28,812 nucleotides of DNA from Lachnoclostridium sp. UBA7122 (GTDB lineage Bacteria > Bacillota > Clostridia > Lachnospirales > Lachnospiraceae): NCBI GenBank assembly GCA_002493085.1, contig DKXQ01000222.1, positions 1-28,812 on the forward strand, read 5' to 3'. Under the pieces are notes generated by a model. That model saw only the letters and a list, made by a program, of their open reading frames with translations. It had not been told where the DNA came from and made no database searches. Numbering within the stretch: position 1 is the first letter of the stretch; each line of letters opens with the position of its first letter. Below, in pieces: positions 16,401 to 22,891 of this stretch. The position numbers and the translations under genes were made by a program.

Positions 16401-16967
16401 AAGCTTCTTATGTATGGCAATCAGGAATTCTTCCATTGCAAGCCCCTTGCTTGTTCCTGCGAGAAGCCCTCTGTATAATATAGTATTTATATTATCCCTG
16501 TATAAAAATACATTTTCAAACTGCTTGCTTTTAAAAAGCTGTACTGCTTCCTGGCTGTTTTCTTTTGCAAGGTTTGTAAAATGCAGTAAGTCCCTTATCT
16601 TTCCACAAGAAGCTGCACAGGAGGGAAGATTAACTGTAACACAAAACTGTACACTGGCACTTCCACAGTCAGTAATAACAAGAATTGTTCCTGCTATTAC
16701 TTCCCCTGGCATAAGATTTTTCCCATCAAAGCGGAACTTAACTACAGCAGTTTTTCCCTGGAAAAAATCCTGTTCCAGACTGACATAGTGGCAGCTGGTA
16801 CTGATAAGTCCTCTCATCATCCTGTTTCTGCTATTATTTACAGTAAAACTTCCTTCACAGGATTCCCCTGAACCAGTTTCCAGTTTTATCTGGTCTGGCA
16901 AAAGAGCAAGGACTGCCGGGGCACTTTTAAATTTTCCTTTTGCTATATCATCTATCTTTTCTTTCAT
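13404..16967 (-). CDS. Giant DUF5717-like protein: beta-sandwich plus helical repeats
   Basis: Function unknown. 1187 residues, no signal peptide and no membrane helix, so cytoplasmic. Residues about 20-112 form an immunoglobulin-like beta-sandwich (alternating strands, with FRFDGKNLMPGEVIAGTILV near 77-96). Residues about 185-300 look like a second beta domain. From about 300 to 1090 the protein is helical with TPR/HEAT-like regularity, interrupted near 660-745 by a beta-rich insert (FSYEVICNN...FVPLVHGRAIIHIF). The C-terminus carries a conserved-looking block (VEYIARPECEVKIHYLI near 1065-1081; VFQGIRVKEFVLFQDELLQYYI near 1100-1121). This pattern fits DUF5717 as I recall it. GGAG lies 8 bases before the ATG. 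It is the first gene of a four-gene operon driven from 17016-17045, and likely the scaffold of that complex. Confidence 0.75.
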   Translation of the reverse strand: MKEKIDDIAKGKFKSAPAVLALLPDQIKLETGSGESCEGSFTVNNSRNRMMRGLISTSCHYVSLEQDFFQGKTAVVKFRFDGKNLMPGEVIAGTILVITDCGSASVQFCVTVNLPSCAASCGKIRDLLHFTNLAKENSQEAVQLFKSKQFENVFLYRDNINTILYRGLLAGTSKGLAMEEFLIAIHKKLPIQLMVNQTKFEYSNCHVRFMDKVIITKDNWGFGEFHINSDAEFVRPEHKIIWADNFTGNKYNLAFFIDPAKMVAGNNYARIKITSVRQTIDIEISAVKPGVRHDVVMQSLNVQNRFYELTKLYLDFSMNRMERDEYIAAVEKIILNMPDRDMAIEIELLKVHLAIIGNRENVIKTGLLRLGHISERIYKKDTKLYCAFLYLKGLWASNSHERDECIREIKECYEDKDHSWQILWFLFYLDNVSETDRVRFNRIMEHLKTGCHSPVIYLEVCNILNDTPERLHDLSKEIVACLHWGCRNDYLEKELVMRYAYLAGRMKNYSALVLSDLHVLYGKYNDDSILSAICSTYMKGQVTSAEAFKWYALGIDRKLKLTDLYEHYMYSLDETQEIHLKQSVLLYFLYDNHLTAGKKAMLYAYIIRNKKQIPDAYNAYMDNIEEFCFEQLEQGRISENLAVIYEECINEATVTGSVAYELPKVMFSYEVICNNPDIAGVYVKHRELKDEEFVPLVHGRAIIHIFTEQSHVFLADGLDNRYTMSIDYTTNKLLNLDHLAAKCFEYNKTDMKLVLYLYDRAEHLRQTREPALELQREAINIKELSRNQYRKIFTSLLKYYFDNFEGELLDEALVSMDWDDVRSSDRIQIIEYCAVRHCYDKAMEGILKFGYEKISDKRLLQISSAAFEKNTDNENVQLLRLAWHIFNSGNFDENVLKYLCRFFWGTVQEEIKVWKAARGFEIECKDFEERIISQMVFTEEIPPESYNIFYSYCKYGDNKRLIKAFLKLAAYKYLIKDWLLPNEMFQYFYDEVKTQENMHCLIATLKYLSQKDNLTDEEKETADYHVNLLYKKNIVFSFYKDFWGKFTLPIHIMNQHYVEYIARPECEVKIHYLISQGQANPRPDEKFTTETMRNVFQGIRVKEFVLFQDELLQYYISETSEEGEKITRSASVHFNGSMDNAWEGSRYHALNTIMIAKQMNDDATLINMMEEYAKERENIKQLFKPIH

Positions 16968-16978
16968 ATATCAGTCTC

Positions 16979-17041
16979 CATAGCCAAGTTTGTGCGTAAC
17001 GCAATATTGTTCCTTATTATAACACTTTTTATATGGCTATG
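16979..17041. promoter_or_regulatory. Inverted repeats bracketing the operon promoter
   Basis: CATAGCCA (16979-16986) and TGGCTATG (17034-17041) are perfect inverted copies. One touches the ribosome binding site of the DUF5717-like gene and the other touches its -35. Between them, TGCGT-A-ACGCA (16993-17003) forms a second small palindrome just downstream of the expected transcription start. These are candidate operator sites; no regulator gene is adjacent. Confidence 0.4.
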
Positions 17042-17045
17042 TAAA
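17016..17045 (-). promoter_or_regulatory. Extended -10 promoter of the four-gene operon
   Basis: Minus strand TTTACA (17040-17045), 18-base spacer ending in TGT, then TATAAT (17016-17021). The -10 is perfect and extended by TGn; the -35 matches five of six. Expected start near 17008, giving a leader of about 40 bases. Confidence 0.8.
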
Positions 17046-17107
17046 GCTTTCTGAAATTTTGGACTTCCTAATTTTTATAACTAAGCTGGCAGTCTTAAAC
17101 CATGCCA

Positions 17108-17136
17108 TTGACAAACACTTATACAGATATTAAAAT
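17108..17136 (+). promoter_or_regulatory. Promoter of metG
   Basis: TTGACA (17108-17113), 17-base spacer, TAAAAT (17131-17136): a perfect -35 and a five-of-six -10. The expected start is near 17143, leaving a leader of about 44 bases, so there is no room for a T-box or SAM riboswitch. Confidence 0.75.
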
Positions 17137-17186
17137 AAATTAGATTTACTTTTTAGCGTTCTTAAAACCGAAAGCGAGGTAAGATA

Positions 17187-19175
17187 ATGGCGGAAAAGAA
17201 AAAATTTTATTTAACTACAGCGATTGCATATACTTCAGGCAAGCCACATATTGGCAACACATATGAAGCAGTTCTTGCAGACAGTATTGTGCGTTTTAAA
17301 AGACAACAGGGTTATGATGTGCGCTTCCAGACTGGTACAGACGAACATGGACAGAAAATTGAAATTAAGTCAGAAGAAGCAGGCATGACCCCGAAACAGT
17401 TTGTAGATGATGTATCAGGCCAGATAAAAAGCATATGGGATTTGATGAATACATCATATGACAAATTCATACGTACTACAGATGAATACCATGAAAAACA
17501 GGTACAAAAGATTTTTAAAAAATTGTATAAACAAGGTGATATATACAAAGGATTTTATGAAGGTATGTACTGTACTCCTTGTGAATCATTTTTCACTTCT
17601 TCACAGCTTGTTGATGGCAAATGTCCTGACTGTGGCAGGGAATGCCAGCCTGCCAAAGAAGAAGCATATTTTCTTAAATTAAGCAAATATACAGATAAAC
17701 TTATAGAGCATATAAATACACATCCTGAATTTATACAGCCGGAATCACGTAAAAATGAAATGATGAATAACTTCCTGCTGCCAGGCCTTCAGGATTTATG
17801 TGTATCACGTACTTCATTTAAGTGGGGAATTCCTGTTGATTTTGATGAAGGACATGTCATATATGTGTGGATAGATGCACTCAGTAACTATATTACAGGG
17901 CTTGGCTATGATACAGATGGCAATAGCAGGCTTGAAAACGAAGAAGACCTTTTCTCAAAATACTGGCCTGCAGACCTTCATCTTATAGGCAAGGACATAC
18001 TGCGCTTCCATACAATTTACTGGCCAGTAATGCTTATGGCTCTTGGCCTTCCACTGCCAAAACAGATATTTGGCCATCCGTGGCTGCTGCAGAATGATGG
18101 AAAGATGAGCAAGTCTAAAGGCAACGTAATATATGCAGATGACCTTGTAAAAATATTCGGGGTGGATGCAGTCCGTTACTTTGTGCTCCACGAAATGCCA
18201 TTTGAAAATGATGGTGTAATTTCATGGGAACTTATTACTGAAAGAATTAATTCTGACCTTGCAAATACGCTTGGAAATCTTGTCAACAGGACAATTTCCA
18301 TGACAAATAAATATCTTGGCGGGGCAGCAGAAGACAGAGGTGTAACAGAGCCTGTAGATAGTGAACTTAAAGCACTTGTAACGGCTGCACCAGAAAAAGT
18401 AATTGCAAAAATGGATGCACTGCGTGTTGCTGATGCAATTTCAGAAGTATTTGCAATATTTAAAAGGTGTAATAAATATATAGATGAAACTGAACCTTGG
18501 ATACTTGGCAAAGATGAAAGCAAAAAAGACAGGCTTTCAACAGTCCTCTATAACCTTATAGAAAGTATTTCATCTGGCGCAAACCTCCTAAGTGCATTTA
18601 TGCCTGAAACTACAGAAAAAATACTTTCACAGCTTAATGCACAGAAAAAAAGCCTTGATGATATAAAAGTATTTGGCGGATATGTATCAGGAACTAAAGT
18701 TACAGACCACCCTGAAATATTATTTATGAGACAAGATATTAAAGATGTACTTGCTAAAGCAGAAGAACTTACTGCGGCACAAGCACAGCCAGACAGCATA
18801 AATGATATAGCTAAGAAAGATGAAGAAGTAATTAACATTGAGCCTAAACCTGGGATAACATTTGAAGACTTTGAAAAAATGCAGTTCCAGATTGGTGAAA
18901 TCATCGCATGTGAAGAAGTGAAAAAATCCAGAAAACTTCTCTGCTCACAAGTTAAAATTGGCAGTGAAGTAAAACAGATTGTATCAGGAATAAAACAATA
19001 CTATACAGCAGAAGAAATGGTTGGCAAAAAAGTAATGGTACTGGTGAACCTTAAACCTGCAAAACTTGCCGGGGTACTGTCAGAGGGTATGCTTCTCTGT
19101 GCAGAAGACGGCAAAGGCAGACTGGCGCTTATGGCACCTGAAAAAGATATGCCATCAGGAGCAGTAGTTTGTTAA
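17187..19175 (+). CDS. metG: Methionyl-tRNA synthetase, zinc type with C-terminal tRNA-binding domain
   Basis: Charges tRNA-Met, including initiator tRNA, with methionine; class I synthetase. The 662 residues show the HIGH-type motif as HIGN at 21-24, GTDEHGQKIE at 50-59, a zinc knuckle with C129, C132, C146 and C149, the methionine-pocket segment YVWIDALSNY near 226-235, and KMSKS at 306-310. The anticodon-binding helical domain follows. Residues about 555-662 form an OB-fold tRNA-binding (Trbp111-like) domain beginning ITFEDFEKMQFQIGEI, which dimerises the enzyme in relatives. GAGGT at 17176-17180 precedes the ATG. It is an isolated gene with its own promoter (17108-17136) and terminator (19191-19220), divergent from the four-gene operon. 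Confidence 0.97.
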   Translation: MAEKKKFYLTTAIAYTSGKPHIGNTYEAVLADSIVRFKRQQGYDVRFQTGTDEHGQKIEIKSEEAGMTPKQFVDDVSGQIKSIWDLMNTSYDKFIRTTDEYHEKQVQKIFKKLYKQGDIYKGFYEGMYCTPCESFFTSSQLVDGKCPDCGRECQPAKEEAYFLKLSKYTDKLIEHINTHPEFIQPESRKNEMMNNFLLPGLQDLCVSRTSFKWGIPVDFDEGHVIYVWIDALSNYITGLGYDTDGNSRLENEEDLFSKYWPADLHLIGKDILRFHTIYWPVMLMALGLPLPKQIFGHPWLLQNDGKMSKSKGNVIYADDLVKIFGVDAVRYFVLHEMPFENDGVISWELITERINSDLANTLGNLVNRTISMTNKYLGGAAEDRGVTEPVDSELKALVTAAPEKVIAKMDALRVADAISEVFAIFKRCNKYIDETEPWILGKDESKKDRLSTVLYNLIESISSGANLLSAFMPETTEKILSQLNAQKKSLDDIKVFGGYVSGTKVTDHPEILFMRQDIKDVLAKAEELTAAQAQPDSINDIAKKDEEVINIEPKPGITFEDFEKMQFQIGEIIACEEVKKSRKLLCSQVKIGSEVKQIVSGIKQYYTAEEMVGKKVMVLVNLKPAKLAGVLSEGMLLCAEDGKGRLALMAPEKDMPSGAVVC

Positions 19176-19190
19176 GAAGTAGTTGAAAAG

Positions 19191-19220
19191 ACTGCTCCCG
19201 CCTCTTCAGGTGGGAGCAGT
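19191..19220. terminator. Strong bidirectional terminator after metG
   Basis: ACTGCTCCCGCC (19191-19202) and GGTGGGAGCAGT (19209-19220) make a 12-bp GC-rich stem (one G-T pair) with a 6-base loop. TTTTGC follows on the plus strand and CTTTTC on the minus strand. It serves metG and the convergent AIM24-type gene. Confidence 0.9.
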
Positions 19221-19253
19221 TTTGCTATATAAGTATTTATCACACGAAGTAGT

Positions 19254-19934
19254 TTACTTTGAAGGAATCATTCTTGCAATTCTTCCGGCAAATTCATTAA
19301 AGTTCTGAGTCTGTAATATGACTTTCCCAGGACCTGTAAGCTTAGTGAGGAAGAGTCCCTCACCACCGAGGAAAATGTTTTTAATTCCTTTAACTGTTTC
19401 TATTTCATATGTAACGCTTTTGTCAAATCCGACTACATTACCTGTGTCAACTTTTAAAACCTCACCTGGCGCAAGGTCTTTAATAATCTTATCTCCGTCT
19501 ATTTCTAAAAATACCATGCCGTTGCCAGTTATATCCTGAAGGATAAAACCTTCACCACCAAAAAATCCTGCAGAAAGCTTTTTAGTAAATGTTACAGACA
19601 GATTGACATCCGGCTCAGCGCAGAGAAAAGCGCCTTTCTGGCAGATAAGCCCTCCAGTCTGCCCTATGTTTACAGGTAATATTTCACCTGCTACAGTTGA
19701 TGCAAATGCTATAGATGCCTGTGGTTTTACCGCTGTGTAGTGTGCCATAAACATTGATTCACCAGCAAACATCCTTCCTACGCCTTTTAAGATGCCACCA
19801 GTAGTATTTGTGTCCATCTTTATTCCATCTGACATCCATGCCATGCCACCAGACTGTGTATACATTGATTCACCTGCTGCATCAAAAACTACCTCTACTG
19901 CCGGCATTGTATTTCCAACAATTTTATATCTCAT
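19254..19934 (-). CDS. AIM24/TIGR00266-family protein
   Basis: Function unknown in bacteria. The 226-residue soluble protein is made of repeated beta strands and glycine turns typical of the AIM24 (TIGR00266) double-stranded beta-helix fold: VEVVFDAAGESMYTQSGGMAWM near 14-35, GGILKGVGRMFAGES near 46-60, GLICQKGAFLCAE near 95-107, and FFGGEGFILQDITGNGMVFLE near 123-143. A similar FLGGEGLFLTKLTGPGKVIL occurs near 188-207; these last two are an internal repeat. Length and motifs agree with the family. The ribosome binding site is weak (GGGA). It has its own extended -10 promoter at 20007-20015 and shares the terminator at 19191-19220, so it is a single-gene unit. Confidence 0.92.
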   Translation of the reverse strand: MRYKIVGNTMPAVEVVFDAAGESMYTQSGGMAWMSDGIKMDTNTTGGILKGVGRMFAGESMFMAHYTAVKPQASIAFASTVAGEILPVNIGQTGGLICQKGAFLCAEPDVNLSVTFTKKLSAGFFGGEGFILQDITGNGMVFLEIDGDKIIKDLAPGEVLKVDTGNVVGFDKSVTYEIETVKGIKNIFLGGEGLFLTKLTGPGKVILQTQNFNEFAGRIARMIPSK

Positions 19935-20006
19935 ATTTTTCCCATTTCTGCGCTGTTTTGCGCATAATCCCTTTCTATGTTATACTTAATTATCCGCTGC
20001 TTTTGA

Positions 20007-20015
20007 ATTATACCA
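20007..20015 (-). promoter_or_regulatory. Extended -10 promoter of the AIM24-type gene
   Basis: Minus strand TGGTATAAT: a perfect TATAAT (20007-20012) with the TGn extension (20013-20015). No -35 match at the right distance, as is usual for extended -10 promoters. Confidence 0.55.
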
Positions 20016-20067
20016 CAGATTAATATATATTAAAAGCAAAAAATACTTAAATAATTGTATAACTTTA

Positions 20068-20098
20068 CAAGCCCGCTCCCGCTTGCACAAGCGGGGCT
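20068..20098 (-). terminator. GC-rich hairpin after the LytM gene
   Basis: An isolated GC-rich block in AT-rich DNA can fold two ways: CCCGCTT/AAGCGGG (20078-20095) with a 4-base loop, or AAGCCCGCT (20068-20076) with AGCGGGGCT (about 20090-20098). It lies 20 bases beyond the LytM stop. Only TTGT follows on the minus strand, so the strength is uncertain. The two mutually exclusive stems are notable. Confidence 0.5.
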
Positions 20099-20118
20099 GC
20101 CGGCTGTTTTAGTACATA

Positions 20119-21114
20119 TTATCTTAGTAATAACATAGGGTCTACAGGCTTGTCATTTTCCATTACCTGTAAATACAAATTACTTCCCTCTTCACTGTAA
20201 TATTTTGTTGGTTTTGCAATTTTGCCGATTGAACTGCCTTCTTTAATAAACTGTCCTTCTTTAACGCTTATGTCATCAAGCTGGCCATACGTTACTGAGT
20301 ATCCACTTCCTATATCAACTGTTACTAAATTGCCAGTTTCATCCGATTTTGTAATTTTTGAAACTGTGCCATCTGCTGCTGCCTTGACATTAGTTCCTTC
20401 TTCAGAGGAAATAATAATGGCTGGATTGCATTTATACTGTGCAAGTGTCTTGAAATATACAGTATTATTCATGCTGTATTTTAATATTATATCTCCGTCC
20501 ACAGGCCAGAGAAGCCCTTTTTCCATATCAAATTTATTTTTTGCATCTGGCTCTGTCATAGTTGCTACAGAATTGTCTGTATTTTTTATGTTTTTGCCAG
20601 TATTGTTATTATCTTTCTTTTCTGCACCTTTTTTACTGCTTTTCTTTTCTGTACTGCCCTGTGCTTTATCAGTTTTTGATGCATCTGCCAGGACAGTTTC
20701 TTTTTTTGCCTTGTTTGCTTTACTTGTATCTGCTGTATATTTTTCTGTTGTATTATCTGTCTGGCTGTTGTCTGTATTCTGTGCATTTTCACTGCTGGCA
20801 GGGGTACTGGCAGGCTGTGGGGATACATTTTCTTTTTCCTGTGGATTATTCTGTGCTACACTGACTGCATCTTCACTGCTGCTGTTATCATTTACATCAT
20901 TTGTACCTTCGCTTATGGCTGGACCGCCAGCTGTATTACTTGTAGCATTATCTGGTGCTGTTGTTGCAGAGTCTGCAAAAAGATTTTGGCCATTATTATT
21001 CTGATAGCTAATCTTATAATATACAGTTCCTATTGCCAGTACACATAAAATTGCCGTACAGGCTGATAAATAAAATCCCTTTTTCTTCCAAAATGACTCT
21101 TTACCTTCAAACAT
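20119..21114 (-). CDS. SpoIIQ-like LytM-domain protein lacking zinc ligands
   Basis: Membrane-anchored LytM (peptidase M23-fold) protein, probably non-enzymatic. Of 331 residues, about 14-34 form the single membrane helix, 40-195 a low-complexity Asn/Ser/Thr/Lys linker, and 200-331 the LytM domain (GLLWPVDGDI, then a string of beta strands ending PVDPMLLL). The four expected metal ligands are all replaced: the H-x-G-x-D motif reads NPAII (N230, I234), the second motif Y-x-H-L reads YGQL (Q278), and L-H-F reads LYLQV (Y314). Overall layout resembles SpoIIQ, the forespore half of the SpoIIQ-SpoIIIAH channel, whose domain is inactive in Bacillus. A sporulation role is inference, as no other spo gene is near. 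GGAGG lies 7 bases before the ATG. Confidence 0.85.
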   Translation of the reverse strand: MFEGKESFWKKKGFYLSACTAILCVLAIGTVYYKISYQNNNGQNLFADSATTAPDNATSNTAGGPAISEGTNDVNDNSSSEDAVSVAQNNPQEKENVSPQPASTPASSENAQNTDNSQTDNTTEKYTADTSKANKAKKETVLADASKTDKAQGSTEKKSSKKGAEKKDNNNTGKNIKNTDNSVATMTEPDAKNKFDMEKGLLWPVDGDIILKYSMNNTVYFKTLAQYKCNPAIIISSEEGTNVKAAADGTVSKITKSDETGNLVTVDIGSGYSVTYGQLDDISVKEGQFIKEGSSIGKIAKPTKYYSEEGSNLYLQVMENDKPVDPMLLLR

Positions 21115-21160
21115 ACATTATCCTCCATTCTTATTTCCTTTTTTCTTATTTAGGAACAAA

Positions 21161-21188
21161 CAGCACCCTGATACGTACCAGGATGCTG
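21161..21188 (-). terminator. Terminator of the sppA-RDD unit
   Basis: Read on the minus strand, CAGCATCCTG and CAGGGTGCTG make a 10-bp stem (one G-U pair) with an 8-base loop, followed by TTTGTTCCT. It lies 88 bases after the RDD gene stop and 46 bases before the LytM gene start. Confidence 0.75.
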
Positions 21189-21276
21189 AGATAGTATCTG
21201 CTAATATTCTTAACAGATATTTTTCTTTTATTCACTTTATTTTTCTTTTAGCCATTTTGGGAATTTTGTTAATGTA

Positions 21277-21750
21277 TTAAGGATTAATGTACCTTTTTCC
21301 ATGGCAGTACACAACATATGTGTCACTAAGCATATCATGCAGCCCCCTCTTCTGCCTGTCTAAGCCTGCCATAAAATAACCAGCAAATATTATAACTTTT
21401 GCAAGAAACCTGCCAACTGTTTCCCTGTATAATATTTCAAAAAATGTAAATGGGCGTTCTTCTGCACTAATAACTTTTATATTAAAAAGTTTTTTTCCTA
21501 AAGTTGAACCTGTAAAATATGTTAAAAGAACAAAATATGTAACTGCCAGCCCATAAAATAATATATCTGCAACAGAATATTTAAAGATAAAATCTTTTGT
21601 AAGTATATTTTCCGGATTAATAATTTTTGTAAACCATATTGGCAGACGGACTGCCAGACTGGCAAATGACACTATTGCCATATCTGTTAAGTATGCTGCC
21701 AGGCGGACAAAAAAACCGGCATATATAAACCCGTCTGTGTTATCCTGCAT
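21277..21750 (-). CDS. RDD-family membrane protein
   Basis: Function unknown; some RDD proteins act in ion (Na+/H+) transport. The 157-residue protein shows the family pattern: FFVRLAAYLTDM at 13-24 with the conserved Arg and Asp in the first helix, hydrophobic helices at about 20-40, 62-82 and 115-130, GSTLGKKLFNIKVI near 84-97, YRETVGRFLAK near 110-120, and the closing KRGLHDMLSDTYVV near 135-148. Its ATG lies inside the 3' end of sppA (11-base overlap), so translation is likely coupled. The pairing with the signal peptide peptidase suggests a membrane-linked role. Confidence 0.88.
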   Translation of the reverse strand: MQDNTDGFIYAGFFVRLAAYLTDMAIVSFASLAVRLPIWFTKIINPENILTKDFIFKYSVADILFYGLAVTYFVLLTYFTGSTLGKKLFNIKVISAEERPFTFFEILYRETVGRFLAKVIIFAGYFMAGLDRQKRGLHDMLSDTYVVYCHGKRYINP

Positions 21751-22756
21751 AATACATAAGCACCCCGTTTCCTTTATTTTTTATAATATCATCTGCCAGA
21801 CTGGCATCAGATTTTGGAATGACTTTTTCAGCAGTGCCAAGCACCAGCCTCATAAGACTTGACAATTTATTGTCTGGTGAGAAGAATGTTATGTTTTCGG
21901 GCAGGCCGCTTGCAACAGCCAAATCAAGTTTTGCATCTTCTAACTGGCCTATTTCATCAATAAGACCATTGCCAAGTGCCTGTTTTGCCGAATATATGCG
22001 GCCATCTGCTATGCTGCGTACTGTTTCATCATCCATGCCTCTTCCATTGCATACAATATCGATAAACTGGTCATATGCCTCATCAACAAGGCTTTGCAGT
22101 ATATCATTCTGTTCATCAGTCAGTTCAGCGCCTGCAGCTCCCATAGCCTTATTCTTTCCGCTTGTTATATCAGTTTCTTTAATCCCAAGTTTATCATATA
22201 ATTTCTTAAAATTCATTAAAGAGATAATTACACCAATAGACCCGGTCCAGCAGTTTCTGTTTGCATAAATTTTATCTGCTGCCATTGATATGTAGTAGCC
22301 GCCTGAACAGGCCTCTCCTGCAAAGTACGCCCATACAGGGCGGTTTGTCTTTTCTTTGTACTCCATAAGTTTAAGATACATTTCATCACTTTGGTAAACT
22401 GTGCCTCCCGGACTGTCAACATACAAAAAAATACCCTTATTATTATCTGCATCAATCATCTGGTCAACATAATTCATATATAAATCATGGTTATATACTG
22501 ATGAAGACGACCAGCTTGAAACTGAACTGGCCTCTATAGTTCCTTCAATATTCAGGACACCTATAAAATCTTCAGATGGCAGGCTTACAGTCTTATCAGT
22601 CTGCGATTCCAAAAATCCTTCCAGTATACTTTTTTTAGCCTGGTTCTGTGTTTCTGTAATACTGTTACTTATTACATTGGCAAATATTCCAGTTATTCCT
22701 GTTGCTATTATAACAATTCCAGTTATTATTATTCCTGCAAGCTGTTTTGTTTTCAT
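21740..22756 (-). CDS. sppA: Signal peptide peptidase SppA (short, 36 kDa type)
   Basis: Membrane serine protease that degrades cleaved signal peptides. The 338-residue product has an N-terminal anchor (about 7-27), then the S49 fold: LYVDSPGGTV at 111-120, the nucleophile in EACSGGYYIS (S151), a TGSIGVI strand at 171-177, and SGKNKAMG whose Lys203 is the probable general base. The catalytic Ser-Lys dyad is intact. The frame extends ten residues further upstream, but AAGGAGG 5-6 bases before the ATG at 22756 fixes the start. It overlaps the RDD gene by 11 bases and follows the glgP terminator. Confidence 0.95.
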   Translation of the reverse strand: MKTKQLAGIIITGIVIIATGITGIFANVISNSITETQNQAKKSILEGFLESQTDKTVSLPSEDFIGVLNIEGTIEASSVSSWSSSSVYNHDLYMNYVDQMIDADNNKGIFLYVDSPGGTVYQSDEMYLKLMEYKEKTNRPVWAYFAGEACSGGYYISMAADKIYANRNCWTGSIGVIISLMNFKKLYDKLGIKETDITSGKNKAMGAAGAELTDEQNDILQSLVDEAYDQFIDIVCNGRGMDDETVRSIADGRIYSAKQALGNGLIDEIGQLEDAKLDLAVASGLPENITFFSPDNKLSSLMRLVLGTAEKVIPKSDASLADDIIKNKGNGVLMYYAG

Positions 22757-22819
22757 TCCTGCCTCCTTTTCAGCGGACAAGTCCACATCAACTCTCTAAG
22801 TTTCTATAAAATAATAAAA

Positions 22820-22862
22820 AGCGTGCTACATATAACAATAACATAATTATATGCAGCACACT
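22820..22862 (-). terminator. Long-stem terminator of glgP
   Basis: On the minus strand a 16-bp stem (arms 22847-22862 and 22820-22835, allowing G-U pairs) with an 11-base loop is followed by TTTTTATTATTTT. It starts 30 bases beyond the glgP stop. Confidence 0.9.
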
Positions 22863-22891
22863 CTTAAAGTTTTCTTAAATTTGCCTGGTCT

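Noticed and set aside
17137..17186. Riboswitch or T-box before metG
   Set aside because: The promoter leaves a leader of about 44 bases, too short for either.
20222..21004. 260-codon plus-strand ORF opposite the LytM gene
   Set aside because: It is the antisense shadow of the low-complexity linker and LytM domain: hydrophobic, Ser/Phe/Leu-rich, with no ribosome binding site or motif.
21195..21219. TATCTG/CAGATA dyad followed by T-run on the plus strand
   Set aside because: It looks like a terminator, but no plus-strand gene lies upstream; it sits in the leftward sppA-RDD transcript tail. Probably chance in AT-rich DNA.
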